From Notospermus geniculatus (lineage: Eukaryota > Nemertea > Pilidiophora > Heteronemertea > Lineidae), in contig NMRB01001242.1 of the NCBI GenBank assembly GCA_002633025.1, positions 81,965 through 145,964 of the forward strand: DNA of 64,000 bases, in the 5' to 3' direction. A program made the position numbers and the translations under genes. Positions within the stretch are counted from its first letter, which is position 1. The number at the start of each line of letters is the position of its first letter. A model generated the notes under the pieces. The model searched no databases. It had not been told where the DNA came from and saw only the letters and a program-made list of their open reading frames with translations. Shown piece after piece: positions 12,350 through 24,300 of the stretch.

Positions 12350-12477
12350 ATTTCCCTTCAGTGGAATAAAACTCTTGACGCATTTCCCTTCAGTGGAATA
12401 AAACACTTGACGTATTTCCCTTCAGTGGAATAAAACACTTGACGTATTTCCCTTCAGTGGAATAAAACACTTGACGT
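12350..12477. repeat. 32-bp tandem repeat, four copies
   Basis: CATTTCCCTTCAGTGGAATA followed by AAACACTTGACG repeats four times in register at 32-bp spacing, with a partial fifth AATAAAACACTTGACG at about 12518-12533. Copies are nearly identical, which suggests recent expansion. Confidence 0.8.
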
Positions 12478-12703
12478 ATGAGAATACAGAAAACGCTTTG
12501 GACGGTCTTTTGCACTGAATAAAACACTTGACGTTCCCTTGCGGTTACCGTATGTATAATTTTTATCAAGCCAGCTAGCGATACCGAAACAGGACATGAT
12601 GCTGCGTACTAGGGCAATCATACCCCACTTCTTCTTGACCTCCACTCTTAAAAAATTCTTGTCACCGCAACTTGTCTGCGAATATTGACGAGATGCTTTA
12701 GTC

Positions 12704-12854
12704 AAGCGGGTGATCTACTGTTGCGATTTTGGGTTGAGACGGGGTTGCGTTCCCTTGCGGTTACCTTATATGGCATTCGGAAGTCCTTATAAGGTAATCG
12801 CAAGGGAACGCAACCCCGTCTCAAGCCAAAATCGCAAAAGTGGATCACCCGCTT
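12704..12854. mobile_element. AAGCGGGTGATC MITE, copy 1
   Basis: This is a palindromic element of about 150 bp. AAGCGGGTGATCTACTGTTG and GGTTGAGACGGGGTTGCG are mirrored by CAACCCCGTCTCAAGCC and GTGGATCACCCGCTT, around a loop containing TTATATGGCATTCGGAAGT. Other copies are at 14755, 14907 and 43709. Confidence 0.75.
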
Positions 12855-13014
12855 CAGTCTGACGAGTTACGTCATTCATGACACGATTTACTTGTCATGG
12901 CGAGTCGCAGATCTCTGTGACGAGTTCGGTTTGTCCAGTTGACAAGATCTAGTTATGGCGATAAATTGCAGGTGGCAGGTGGCTACGAATGCTGTCATCA
13001 TCGTTGCCTCATTT

Positions 13015-13103
13015 AGCCGTGTTGGTTTAGGGGTTACATGTATGTCTAGTAGGCCTAGTTTATATGTTTCATAGGTCGTAGGTTCGAATCCCGTCGTAGG
13101 CTC
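13015..13103 (+). repeat. tRNA-like sequence (SINE or tRNA pseudogene)
   Basis: GTTGGTTTAGGGGTTA resembles an A box. GTAGGTTCGAATCCCGTCG, about 60 bp later, holds a consensus B box. Only four terminal base pairs (AGCC/GGCT) can be formed and the anticodon arm is unclear, so a functional tRNA is unlikely. Confidence 0.4.
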
Positions 13104-13120
13104 TGAAATTAGGTCATTAA

Positions 13121-13262
13121 GAAAATGGCGCCCGCCATGGAGGGGGACAGACTGAAATGTCACCCCGAGAAAACATTGTTGACCGAGGCCGCCGAGGTCA
13201 ACAATGTTTTTTCGAGGGGTGACATTTCAGTCTGTCCCCCGACATGGAAGGGTGCCATTTTC
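13121..13262. mobile_element. Palindromic MITE GAAAATGGCNCCC
   Basis: GAAAATGGCGCCCGCCATG and GGGGGACAGACTGAAATGTC are mirrored by GACATTTCAGTCTGTCCCCC and GGGTGCCATTTTC around a small GGCCGCCGAGG loop. It is a near-perfect 60-bp hairpin stem. Confidence 0.7.
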
Positions 13263-13890
13263 TATATCGTACCGGTAATGCGTCACAACCCGTCTCTGCG
13301 GCTGTGTCCGGCAGCGACGGAATGCGTGCAGACGACGAATCATTGTCAACCACGATTTGGAAAAAAAAAATTCCTGCGTTAGGCCTAAAGGAGTTGAATA
13401 ACGAAGGAATAAACGTGGTAATATTCTTCCAAACGCGACGTAGTATCACTTCTAGGCCTACATTACGTAAGAGTACTGTTAAACTTGTAAGTCCACTCCA
13501 CGCGGGTAGATCTAGTGCTGCTGCGATTGAACTGGTAGCCTGAGGCACTGACATGGGCATGGGCTCTCTGCAGTCTGCGTGCGGCCGGTGGGCCTAGAAT
13601 TTACGACTGTTGAACATGCTATTCCCTCTATTCCATTCAGCCTTTTTGATTTATTCATGCTAAACATGCTGATACTACGCCAATCGACACCAGAATAGGA
13701 TTTAATCGGAGCTCGATGGCCTAATATGCGACTTCAAATATTCGAAACGGTCAAACGAAAAAACGTCCGCCATTTTGTTTTCCGTGAGCGGGAGACATTG
13801 CAGTCTTAGCGGGAGACATTGAAAAATGTCCACCGCTCACGTGACGCGTCTCGGCCAATCATATTCACGGATTCTCTCTCGAGGTGAGAT

Positions 13891-14364
13891 ATACTCTCTT
13901 TTACACATTAAGAGGTCAGTCCTGAAAACTACCCACGGTGTACAAGATTATGATTGACAGGTCATGTGGATAAATTCCGTTCTTCTATTGGCCATGACTG
14001 TGGTAGGAACTTTCTGAGGTGTGAAGTCTACATCTTAGTGTCATTTTCAGGCTCAGTTTCCTGGTTCACAGGGGGAATGATCATAACATCAAATGATTGT
14101 CTTGTATTAGGAAAACGAACCTGAAAATGACATGCATTTGGCTTTCAAAAAACATCAACAACCCCTCGTAACAGAGTATGGTCTGTTGGCTTTGGATTTG
14201 TGAGGGGAATCGCATTTCTGCACACCTCAAAAAGTTAAGAGCACTCCTACCACTGTCACGGCCAATAGGAGATCGGAATTTACCCACATGACCTGTCAAT
14301 CATAATTCATATACACCATCGACCGTTTTCAAGGACTGACCTCTTAATGTGTAAAAGAGAGTAT
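13891..14364. mobile_element. TIR element ATACTCTCTTTTACACATTA
   Basis: ATACTCTCTTTTACACATTA and AGAGGTCAGTCCTGAAAAC are mirrored at the right end as TAATGTGTAAAAGAGAGTAT. Arms of about 170 bp with mismatches continue inward (GATTGACAGGTCATGTGG versus CCACATGACCTGTCAATC). It is non-coding. Confidence 0.7.
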
Positions 14365-14754
14365 GTACATGTACATGTACCTGTTGTTAAGTACTTGTAA
14401 CTACCGTATAACAGTCTCTTGGCGCATAATTTTTAATTTTTGTTTAGCCTGAATGACAAGATGTATTTGTTTCAATGATAAGATGTCTTTATCCGAGGCT
14501 GACAAGTTGAAAACTTGTCAACTGACAAGATAGACCCTGTCAATTTAAGCATATGGCTGAGAACAAGTTCCAGCTTGTCAGTACGACGAGAAATTTTTTA
14601 AGGGTGTCTCTCCCATTGGGTGTTTCCGCCCGCCCACAAATCAATGAGAATGTGAGGACGAGAGGCTGTAAGCGACGCGACGCGTAATGACAGCGTGCTG
14701 TACATGTATTTGTGTAGGCACTAGGGTGACAAAAGACAATCTGGTGAAGTATGG

Positions 14755-14904
14755 AGTGGGTGATCCACTGTTGCGATTTTGGCTTGAGACGGGGTTGCGT
14801 TCCCTTGCGATTACCTTATGAGGACTTCCAAATGCCATATAAGGTAACCGCAAGGGAACGCAACCCCGTCTCAACCCAAAATCGCAACAGTAGATCACCC
14901 GCTT
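14755..14904. mobile_element. AAGCGGGTGATC MITE, copy 2
   Basis: This member of the same 150-bp family as 12704 is almost perfectly palindromic (CTTGAGACGGGGTTGCGTTC and GAACGCAACCCCGTCTCAA). Its right end abuts copy 3. Confidence 0.75.
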
Positions 14905-14906
14905 AA

Positions 14907-15041
14907 AGAGGCGAATCCACTGTCGCGATTTGGGCTTGAGAAGGGCTTGCGGTCCCTTGCGATCGCCTTGGCAATCGGAAGTCCTTATAAGGGAATGGCA
15001 CCGCGTCTCAAGCCCTAATCGCGACAGTGGATCACCCACTT
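14907..15041. mobile_element. AAGCGGGTGATC MITE, copy 3 (diverged)
   Basis: The variant family member AGAGGCGAATCCACTGTCGC ... GCGACAGTGGATCACCCACT lies immediately after copy 2, with an internal deletion. It is closer to the 43709 copy than to its neighbour. Confidence 0.7.
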
Positions 15042-15545
15042 AGCCGGGGGAAAAAACCTGCATGTACGACGAGGACTGGACAGATTAACCTGGTTCCCTG
15101 GGCGTCCAACGGTGGCACTGGTAGATGATAAACGCGATCACCTTGACGTACAGCAGGTTTTTAAAGGGCTTTTGGGGGGGGGTATAATTTATGCCTAAAC
15201 GAGGGTGCAAGAAGGATTGGGTGGGGTTAGGGTTAGGATTAGATCAGCCCTCGAATGGTTTGTGGTCAGGGTCAGCCACATATATTTTTTTAAGTCCACC
15301 GTTTGTACCGCAAACACCTACCACGACACGAATCGTCAGTCAGCGCAAGCGTCGGACCCCCAGGGAACCAGGTTATGGACAGAAAATTTTGAAGAAGAGA
15401 GCGATGATTCTGAAATTGAACTACCACAAAACGAGCCGTATTTGTAATCTACTAGACTTGCAGGTTGCACGAAATGCAAATTAAATTTCCAATGTTTGAT
15501 TACTAGCATAAAAAAGGATGTTTTAAACGGACTCTCTGGTAATAC

Positions 15546-16207
15546 ACACGGTTGCTCATGGAATATTCTGAGAATTTCCATTCATTTCTAATAACCGTTT
15601 TTCTGAATCCCTGTGCGTGGGCCATGTCGAATTAGCGGAACCAGCGGAAACAACGGAACCAGCGGAACCTGGTCTGCAGCCGATAGAACGAACACGTGAC
15701 TCGTTGTTGCTTCGTTTAGCCGTTGACTAAAAGCAACACGCGACTCGGTGTTGCTAAGCAACACGGGCTGCAGGCATGATGTGCGGATTGAGACCTACAT
15801 GTAGGCCCCAGGCATGCTAGGTCTAGGCTAGGCTACCGGTAGACCTGCATGGCCTAGGCCTACCGTAGACTAGTTTTTTCGGCGCCTAACAATTCGATTT
15901 CAACAGTGCAGTTATTATTTAAAAAACAACATTATGTTTTTGCTTCAAGTTCCGCTGGTTCCGCTAATTCGACATGGCCCTGTGCGTGTGGGTCGATTTC
16001 AATGAAACTTAATCACTGAGGGGCAGCTCCCTGCATCCACAACTGGTTTCGGAACACCAGCCACAGCAACCATTGGCCCCGTAATGTCCCCATCAGCTGA
16101 TGAAGTTTCACTGAATTCGACCTACACGCACAGAAATAATTCAGGAAAACGTTATTGTAAATGAACGGAAATTCTCAGAATATTCCACATTTTTGAGCAA
16201 CCGTGTA
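15546..16207. mobile_element. Outer TIR element ACACGGTTGCTC, interrupted
   Basis: ACACGGTTGCTCATGGAATA, TTCTGAGAATTTCCATTCAT and CTGTGCGTG...GGTCGATTTCA are mirrored by AATATTCCACATTTTTGAGC and AACCGTGT at the right. The left arm is split by the 15620-15979 element; removing the insert and one copy of its 9-bp duplication restores the arm match. Confidence 0.6.
15620..15979. mobile_element. Inner TIR element with 9-bp target duplication (MULE-like)
   Basis: The termini GGCCATGTCGAATTAGCGGA and its reverse complement are flanked by exact 9-bp direct repeats CTGTGCGTG (15611-15619 and 15980-15988). The outer parts carry tandem GCGGAACCA words. A target duplication of 9 bp is typical of Mutator-like elements. 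No transposase. Confidence 0.7.
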
Positions 16208-16215
16208 CTCAGTAG

Positions 16216-17140
16216 TTGCGGGACTCAAAGTGATTTGTTTTCGGTCGGTATGACTTGCTGCTTCGTCTTTTTAGCTACGCTGGTCTTTAGCCAGGGTAGC
16301 TTTACAAATGACCCATGCTCTCTCCGAGCCAGTAATGGCTTTAACGTTACGAGAAAGTAGTGCCAAAGAGGACCCCGTCAACTTGTCACATTTTGCTTGA
16401 CGACCTAACTACGCCAAAATTTGTAATGGAGAAATGACTTGAATACGAAATCACCAGATAAAAATACACTCACGATATAGTCCTAACCTACTGGCCTCAA
16501 AAATCACCCGGATTTCATGCCGAATTATCTTCTCAGAGTGTGCCTTTTCACTAATTGTCTTGGTTTGATTACTATCTCTCGACTGTCACGATATTTACGC
16601 ATTGTTTGTCAGCATTATTTTCGCGGATCAATACACTGTACAGTCTTGCGCCTCTGTGACGTCAACTATGGCCGTGATGGCTGTTCCGTCTTGTGTGGAG
16701 ATAGGGTGGTGTCATCAATTTTTAGACGGTGGACACTTTGTTTACATTTTGGACTGGCTGCGTCTCACTTGCCTCAATCTGAACGTCAGAGAACGATTCG
16801 TGCCAACATCGTAACTCTGACGTATATCGGACAGCGCCATATTGCTCCGTGAACTACTTTGATGAAGATCGGTTCGACAATACTGTTCAAACTACCTATT
16901 TGAATGATCTAAGTCACCAATTAGGCATTGGAAATGTTGCTACATATAGAAAAATGAGTTGAAGCATGTTACCTTACCTGATGAAGGGTTAGTCACGCTA
17001 TAACAGCACGTTGAACTTCTCAAGTGGTGANGATAGAACCGCTTTATGAATACGACCCAAAGAGTGTGGTAAATGTGTTGATCTCACTTTTTAGGGTTGC
17101 CACGCGAAACGTATGAAAGCCTATTCGTATGAAAGCCTAT
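16216..17140. other. No recognisable gene or element
   Basis: Unique-looking sequence with overlapping ORFs of 70-111 codons at 16517-16852, which lack known motifs and do not support each other. A single N occurs at 17031. Confidence 0.35.
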
Positions 17141-17150
17141 TGTGAGGGCA

Positions 17151-17395
17151 CCTGACCCACTTCCATGACCTACTGACCTACTTAAAGACCGCTAGAGCGA
17201 AGGTAGTCGTGTTTGGTATCAAACTGAAGCTTATGAAGCCTAGATTCTATCTGACCCACTTTCATGACCTATTGACCTACTTAAAGACTGCTAGAGCTAA
17301 GGTAGTAGTGTTTGTTATCAAACTGAAGATTATGAAGACTATAGATTCTATCTGACCCACTTTCATGACCCACTGACCTACTTAAAGGCCAAAAT
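17151..17395. repeat. 100-bp tandem repeat, about 2.5 copies
   Basis: CTGACCCACTTTCATGACCT, then ACTGACCTACTTAAAGACCG, starts at 17152, 17251 and 17352, giving a period of 99-101 bp. Copies differ at several sites. Confidence 0.7.
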
Positions 17396-18399
17396 ACTAA
17401 GCTAGTCGTGTAATTTTGGGCCGCACGGTATTCACGATCATTTTGGCTGAAGACAGGAATTTCGAGAGTTGTCACAGATTCTAAAGCAATTTTGTGGTCG
17501 GAATGCTCATTATTACCAACGAACACAACACAGCCCCCGAATATGTGTTTTAAATTGTTTGACAGCCCAGCGTAGCTATCCAGGCCGTCAGGCCTCTAGT
17601 CAATGTTTGTACTCATTTGCGCACAACTGGAGAGCAATATAAAAAATCCACGTGCATCGTTTTTTTTTATTGATGGGGAGAGGGTAGAGAACACAGGAGT
17701 TATATACATGTGTAAGATGATGGACCGCTGGTCTGGTATTAAGTACATGTACCGTTCAAACTCAGTCGATCATGAGACGGTCGATTTGCGATGCGGTAAT
17801 TGGGAGCTGAACGATTGACGATACATGTACTAAGTTTTTAGGCAATAAGAAACTAGACACCGGTGCGTCGATCATGAACCCAATTCCTGTTGCAAAAGCA
17901 CAACCCTTTGGTGGTAAAAAAGATTGGGGCATGATCATCAAAAAAAGAGATAACACAGTTTCCTCATGACGAAAGGTGACGTAATCCTCAGTGATCAAAG
18001 GAAATCAAATGGTTATCAAAGACAGATAAAAAAAAATTACACCGTCTCCACATGATGAAAAGGGAATTTCGAAACAAACATACGATTTTTTCATGCCGAT
18101 GATTAATGAGCTCTTTGTGTACGTTGTACTTTTGATAACAGTAAAAGGACACACCCAAAACAGGCTGGGTTCAAACGTTACACTACCAAAGTGGCGAAAG
18201 CGAAACATTCGACTCTTTTGGATGTAAAAGGAAAAAAATGCCAACGGAAAATACGGAACTGCTCTATTGGCTAATAGAAATCAATGACCCTAGACAAATT
18301 TGACCTGGGAACATCTTCTATTTTTCGTTTCTTTCGAGATGATTTTTTTCAAATTTTATCAGTTTCATTCTTCCTGATTGGGCATGTAAGATTTTACCA

Positions 18400-18610
18400 G
18401 TAGCCGCGAGTTGCACATGTTGAACTTCCTAGCGACTAGTTGCTGAGTTGCTCCCAGTCGCAAGTGCGATGTACGCGGTCAGGACATGACGACTGCTTGG
18501 ATCATAGTTTTACTGAGTTGCTGAATTTGCGATGTGCGCTCAGCGCGTACATCACCAGCGACTGATAGATCAATTACTTCCAGTCGCAAGTGCGATGTAC
18601 GCCTGGCTTA
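18400..18610. repeat. Dispersed CAGTCGCAAGTGCGATGTAC repeats
   Basis: CAGTCGCAAGTGCGATGTAC occurs at about 18457 and again at about 18582, with variant TTTGCGATGTGCGCTCAGCG between. It is probably a degraded repeat element; I cannot define its ends. Confidence 0.4.
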
Positions 18611-19788
18611 ACGAATTAAAATTCAAAACGTTTGACGTTCGTGTGAGGTGCTTTTCTTTGACGTTTTGTAGCCTCTGTTCATTGGGATGAGATGACGATA
18701 TGGAAAAACTGCTGGCAGAACCAGGCGACTCGAGTGGCCTACCAGCATAATGGCCCGGTAAACACTGCTTAAATATTACTGATTTACAGATAACGTTGTT
18801 GAGCTCCATAAACATGATTATGAGGACCAGAGGTGATTCCCTGTGTCCCTCGTGGTACATCTGCTGAAGTGTGTTGGCAGTTACCAAAGCAACTCATAAC
18901 CGATTGCGTCGAGGCCATGGCTTCCTGGTAGAAATAATCGGGTAATTTGATTTCCTAGTAACTCCCGTGGGACTCTGATTGAATCTTTCATGAGTGGGAA
19001 ACTCCTGTTCTGCGACTGGTGTCTTTATTCACATAACCAAACAGGGCCTTTGGTTTCTCGGGACTCGCCAAGGTATGCGTGAAATTTTGAGGGTCCCTTG
19101 ATAAGCAGGTGCAGGTAGTTAGACATCTCCAAAGCAATAAATATCCCCATTGTCACTTATTACCTGTAGGCCTACGGTTCAATCTGGGCGTCATTATACT
19201 ACCATATTTGAAAACATTCCAAGAGGACAACTCCTTTGGGTGAGTGGCCCCCACATTCAGCTCATTTTTGTCTGTGTTTCACACAGCCGGGAATCATGGC
19301 TCAAGTTTGACTCCCAAAATATGGCTATTATAAAGCTAGGAATCCACTGCTGATTTTCTGCTTTGCGACCATGCCACCTGCGATTGAATGGGGAGCGCCA
19401 ATTGGTCACGTGATGACTACTGATAGAGCAGACGAGACACCTAGCGTTGACCTAGGCCCATTGTTCGAGAGATGCGGTTCACCAAGCACGGCCAATCACA
19501 CCTTGAATCGTCATGAATAATAGGTGGCATTGGTGTACTATCAGTTCAAAACCACGCGTATATTCTCGCGTGGTCTGCGTGATCGGTGTTCCCTATTCGA
19601 CCGCAAGGAACTGATACAGGTCGCCGACCTGAAATTTATCACATCTTCGCCATTGGTGAAAATCACGTCTATAGCTGGTCCACTACGGCGATCGAGTGCC
19701 CAGTTGCAAAGCAAGTCGCAAAGCAAAATGAGGTTGAAAATCACAGGTGGATTCCCCGCTTAACACACGTTGATATAATACGTAAAGT

Positions 19789-19949
19789 TGTCTCCGAATT
19801 TCGCAAATTTTCGACCCCAAGCGGGGGTCTTCCTCAGGCACTTTCTAGTAGAGAAGTGAATCATTCACTTCTGGGATGTCTACTAGAAAGTGCCCGAGGA
19901 AGACCCCGGTTGGCTTCGAAAATTTGCGAAATTCGGCGACGACATTACA
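19789..19949. mobile_element. Palindromic MITE TCCGAATTTCGCAAATTTTC
   Basis: TCCGAATTTCGCAAATTTTC, GGGGGTCTTCCTCAGGCAC and TTTCTAGTAGA are mirrored by TCTACTAGAAAGTGCCCGAG and GAAAATTTGCGAAATTCGG around GAAGTGAATCATTCACTTC. Flanking ACACACGTTGATAT occurs on both sides (19763 and about 19998). Confidence 0.7.
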
Positions 19950-21253
19950 TATTATATCATTTGTGTGTCGTTCTTTGTGCTTTACGTTTGATATCTTAAC
20001 ACACGTTGAACGAGCATTAAAAAGCGTACGAAAACAAACCGGCCGCGAGTTGATGTTGTATTGACATATCAGTAAAGCGCGATTTTCATTTCGCAATGCA
20101 TCAAGTATGGATATTCAACATCAGTGACATTTTGGCCTTCTAAATGGTTGGTTGCCATCTTATCGCCACGTACACGTTGTGTAGACAAATTGGTAAAACT
20201 ATACCAACAAGCCAAAAAATAATTTCGCTGGCGGGTCATAGTATAATCAGCGGTGACGCACTAACAAAGAGATACTGCTTGAAAAAGATACTGCTTGACA
20301 AAGATGAACCACAGGCTGCTGATACCCCGCCATGCATTATCGTCATTATGGCCGTTCCTCCTTCCATTTCTCGTCTGCACGATGAAATTAAACGCCAATT
20401 AGAATGTCACGACCGCATGTTATTTAGTAAACACGAACCAATATCATGACAATATTACTAGCAATGTTGATTGAAAGCCAGCTATTATTTGCAAGCATTC
20501 GTCACAATACATTTTTGCTGTTCGTTTGTGTTGCAGGACATGTAGATTAACCCGTGATATTTGTAGTCTGCAGCTACTGGTGTTGTCTGCACGCCAACAC
20601 AGCGTCAAATCCGACTGTGTTTTAAGTTCTACATTTGTACGACATGACCTCTGACATCTGCTATCTATTTTTGTTTGTATTCGATCGATATTGTCAGATC
20701 GGGTTTCTAATTAGACTATACTGCAACAAGTAACTTGATTAACCATTTAGAGCATCCTGAATGTAACAGCACATGCAATCACGAAATAGACTGTAAGGTT
20801 CAGAACCATCATCGGAAACGTTTGAAGGAACGAATCTTCTGAAGATGGACTTGCAGGAATCTCTTCCTAATACGTCGGGTTATTTCGTGCATAACTGTCT
20901 TTCGGGTCACCTCCACTACATAAAAGAACACCAGGCTTTTTCAGCCCTGGGGACACCCCGGGTTTTGATAACCCCAGGCTGGCGTTGACGCGGCGAGCAC
21001 TTAAGCCAGGCGCACATTTGCGGCAAATGCACATGAACTACATATAGGCCTACATAACACAATCGCTGTGTGGCACTGCAAAGCACAGAGACGAACCATT
21101 TTTGTGCACATCAGCTACTTTGCAGTGGGCTGTCGACCCAGGTATATTTAGATAAGCGTCAACTACTCATTACCATTGGAACCCATGATAAATTGTAAAA
21201 TATCACACAAAAATGGCATGACAGCTTAGCGATATCTTGTTTTATACTTGCAG
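19950..21253. other. Region upstream of first BAIAP3-like exon; no exon found
   Basis: The missing start exon of the BAIAP3-like gene should lie at or beyond this region. The 101-codon ORF at 20144-20449 has no resemblance to the family N-terminus and no clear donor in phase. CCAGGCT/AGCCTGG words occur near 20930-20985. Confidence 0.4.
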
Positions 21254-21337
21254 GATGAGAAAGAGGCAGACAGAGCTCCGCCCTCTGAATTACTCTTTGG
21301 ACCGCGACCTAAGGTTCATCACCTCCAGGAGAAAGAG
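21254..21337 (+). CDS. BAIAP3: BAIAP3-like exon a (pre-C2 N-terminal region)
   Basis: This 28-codon exon is preceded by a TTTATACTTGCAG acceptor and followed by GTAAGC. It reads [16 protein letters not shown] and ends HHLQEKE, in phase 0 at both ends. The sequence is poorly conserved in the family, as expected just upstream of the conserved LLYxExLYT helix. It is an internal exon: there is no start codon in frame at its beginning, and the initiating exon was not found upstream. Confidence 0.75.
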
Positions 21338-24300
21338 GTAAGCTTGTCGAGGGTTCAACCTGCCCCGCCTGGTTTAGTCGAGTTTGTTTGCTTGACGCTG
21401 CTACCATCCATGCATACTGCTCAATCCCGTGTATTTCCAAAAAGATTGCATGGAATACCCGGTAGGTTGGGCCTAATTACCGATAATTAATCGATGTTAT
21501 GTTCTAGTTTTGTAGTTTAATTTTATAGTTCATGACATGTTTCAGATGACACAATTTGACCATCTCTCTCTTTTTTGTTTTTGAAGTTTGAACTGCTGTA
21601 CATTGAAGTACTCTACACGATAAAGCATAAGATTGGCACAACAAGTGGTGGCCATCTACCCTTTATCCAGGATCTGTACCTCTATGCCCAAGATGCCTTT
21701 GGAATATCACCAGAGGACCACGCCAGGTTACTGGCGAAAGCCAGTGAAGAAAAGGTAAGATTTGAATAGCTAAAGCACAACTATGAGGTATGCCTCAGTG
21801 TCCCTCCCCAACGTGATAAGACTGATGTCCTGTCCAACTCGTACATAGCCAGTGGTAACAAATAGGCTAGACTGATACTATGTCGAAACCTTAGCTGAAA
21901 AACTGGCCACCATACTTTTCAGGAGCGGACCCAGGATTTTGTCGAGGGGTGGGTACTAGAGGTAGAGGCCCCTAGAATCCCGCGCTTCACCGGCGCTGAT
22001 TTGGCGGCGGGGGGGGGGGCTGGGGACCTCCCTCAGGAAAATTAGAAGCTTTGAGTCGCGCTTTCCCGGCATCTGAGGTTGAGAAAATCTTATTCGAACG
22101 TTTTGTTGATCTTCCTGTTCTTACTGGCAGCCTCAGCCAGTCAGATGCAACGCATCTTAGACATTTTGAAACAGTGCAAGCGTACACATACCAATGCGGT
22201 GCCAATATATAGTAGGCCAACAGTTGTCCCAAGCAGGGGGATAGAGTTTCGTCGAAACATGGATGCAACGACTGTCACCATGATTACATCAGAGACACGG
22301 GCGGGCGCTACGCCACAAGGAGATGCCTGATGTTTAGTGATAAAAATGTTATCTTTGGTCGCCGAGGGGGAGTTCCAACCCCCAGCACTCCCCCCGCTGT
22401 ATCCGCCCCTGCTTTTCATCACTTGAGAATTTCAACCTGGCCTAAAAGCGTGACTATAACCCTTCATCAAATAAGGCATCATTCTCCAACTCTTTCTTTT
22501 ATGTGTGGCGACAGTCTTAATGCCCAATATTGGTAACTTAGATCATTCAAATAGATTTGAACAGTCTTGTCGAGCATGCATTGATACTAGATCGTGATCA
22601 ACCTCGCCTCCATGAATTAGCGCTGTGATATACGGTGTTCACTGATCGTGTGTGTAAACCTAAATGAGGTTTCCCAAATGTCAAAGGTTAGGTCGGCGCC
22701 ACGAGGTAGAAAACCTAATACAGTGGCGCTTTAAGACGAGAAACAATATACATTCACAAAATAGTATACATCATCAAACTAATTGCTCCAAAGCAGCATT
22801 TGCAAATTATCTTAGCTGAACAATCAACTAACTCGTCAGGCGCTGTCAAGTCATTTGAATTGTCTTTAAAGTCATCAGCATTACGATAAAGTTGTGCCAT
22901 AACCGCATGGTGAAAATAAAATTAAATTACTCCAGGCTCTTTAGTTCACAAAGTACAAACGGTTACGCCCTGAAGTTCAATGACTGATCACGAAGGCAAT
23001 TTAGATTTCATTAATAAAATTTTGTAGCTTGCATCAGTTTTGATGGCGTTCTTAACGGCAACAATAAATTTCAATTATAATTTTAAATCTGAGATCATGA
23101 CTACGTCACGAATAAGAAAAAGGTTCGCACTGTCTTTTCGTTCAATGGAAAACAGCATTCAAACACGTGCATGCAGTCAGCTGTAATCAGTAGGGCTAGG
23201 TTGTGCTTGGGATGCGGGCCATACACCGTGAACGTTTTTGAATGACTACGAGAGGAGCCAATCCAATCCAAGATATTCCATCTCAATTAGTTGGTTAATT
23301 TTGGAAAAACACCAAACGACCTAAAACAAAGGCACTCTTCTTCTCGTATGCTATTGATTGCTTTGGCTTGGTTGGCATGAAAACGTACCATCCCATCGAT
23401 TACAGTGACGAAGAACAGACTTAAGTTCATCGTCATGGGAATGTCTGGGAACACGATATGGGGATCTCAATATTTGATTGTTTGAAGTGTTATTTTCGTT
23501 CGTTTTCTGTTTCAGGCTCCGATTGTCATCCTGAACTGTACCGTCGTCGAGGCGAAGGATCTTGAAGCAAAAGATGCAAATGGTATGTTGGACCTGATCA
23601 ATGTTTATAGTGTAATGCCAGAGCGGCAGTTCAAGGTCAAAGTGGGCAACACACAACACAGATCCATGTCAGTGAGATCATCTCACTATAACATACGCTC
23701 CTAAAGACTGTAGCTCTGGTTACACCTGTCTAAAATCTTTGAGACACGGGTTTTTTTCCGAACCAGAAAAAACACGGCATTGACACGGCGTGCGGTTACA
23801 CTACTTAAAAATGCGATTGATAACAAGTTCCGTAACCCGCCGATAGGGGCACTACATGTGGGCAACTCTCCGTAACCAAGTGGCTCCTGGAGGCTTGAAA
23901 ACCCGAACTAAGATGGCTGCGCCCATGAAATAGCCTATACGCATGCGCATGACTCCTCGATTTTCATCGCCGTCTGTCGGGATGCTACAGGTAAAGGCAC
24001 GGGGATTTCGCGGTTACACTACATAAAATAGAGAGGATGCGCAGCTTTCCGACTCCGACTCCGACGTCAACTACGAGAATGAATTGCAGTCCGCTGTGGA
24101 CACCTTTGATAACAATACCGTGCTATTCGCACTTAAGACCCCCCGGCTGTGGGTGTAAATTGAATTATGTGTTCATTGAACGTTGCATGTGTGATATGTG
24201 ATGAAAATCGATAGGTTTGTGAAGGATCCACACATACACCTTTCCACCAAAAATGAGGAATGTTAAATTTAATTTGAACGTGCCAGAGTGGTAATGTCGT

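Noticed and set aside
12350-12477. Possible CRISPR-like array
   Set aside because: Units are contiguous 32-bp direct repeats with no spacers, in a eukaryotic genome; a simple tandem repeat.
14641-15039. 132-codon minus-strand ORF
   Set aside because: It is translation of two adjacent palindromic MITEs; the same peptide words recur at the fourth copy (43707-43910).
19586-19999. 137-codon ORF
   Set aside because: It reads through a palindromic MITE (19789-19949), where mirrored sequence gives apparent open frames on both strands.
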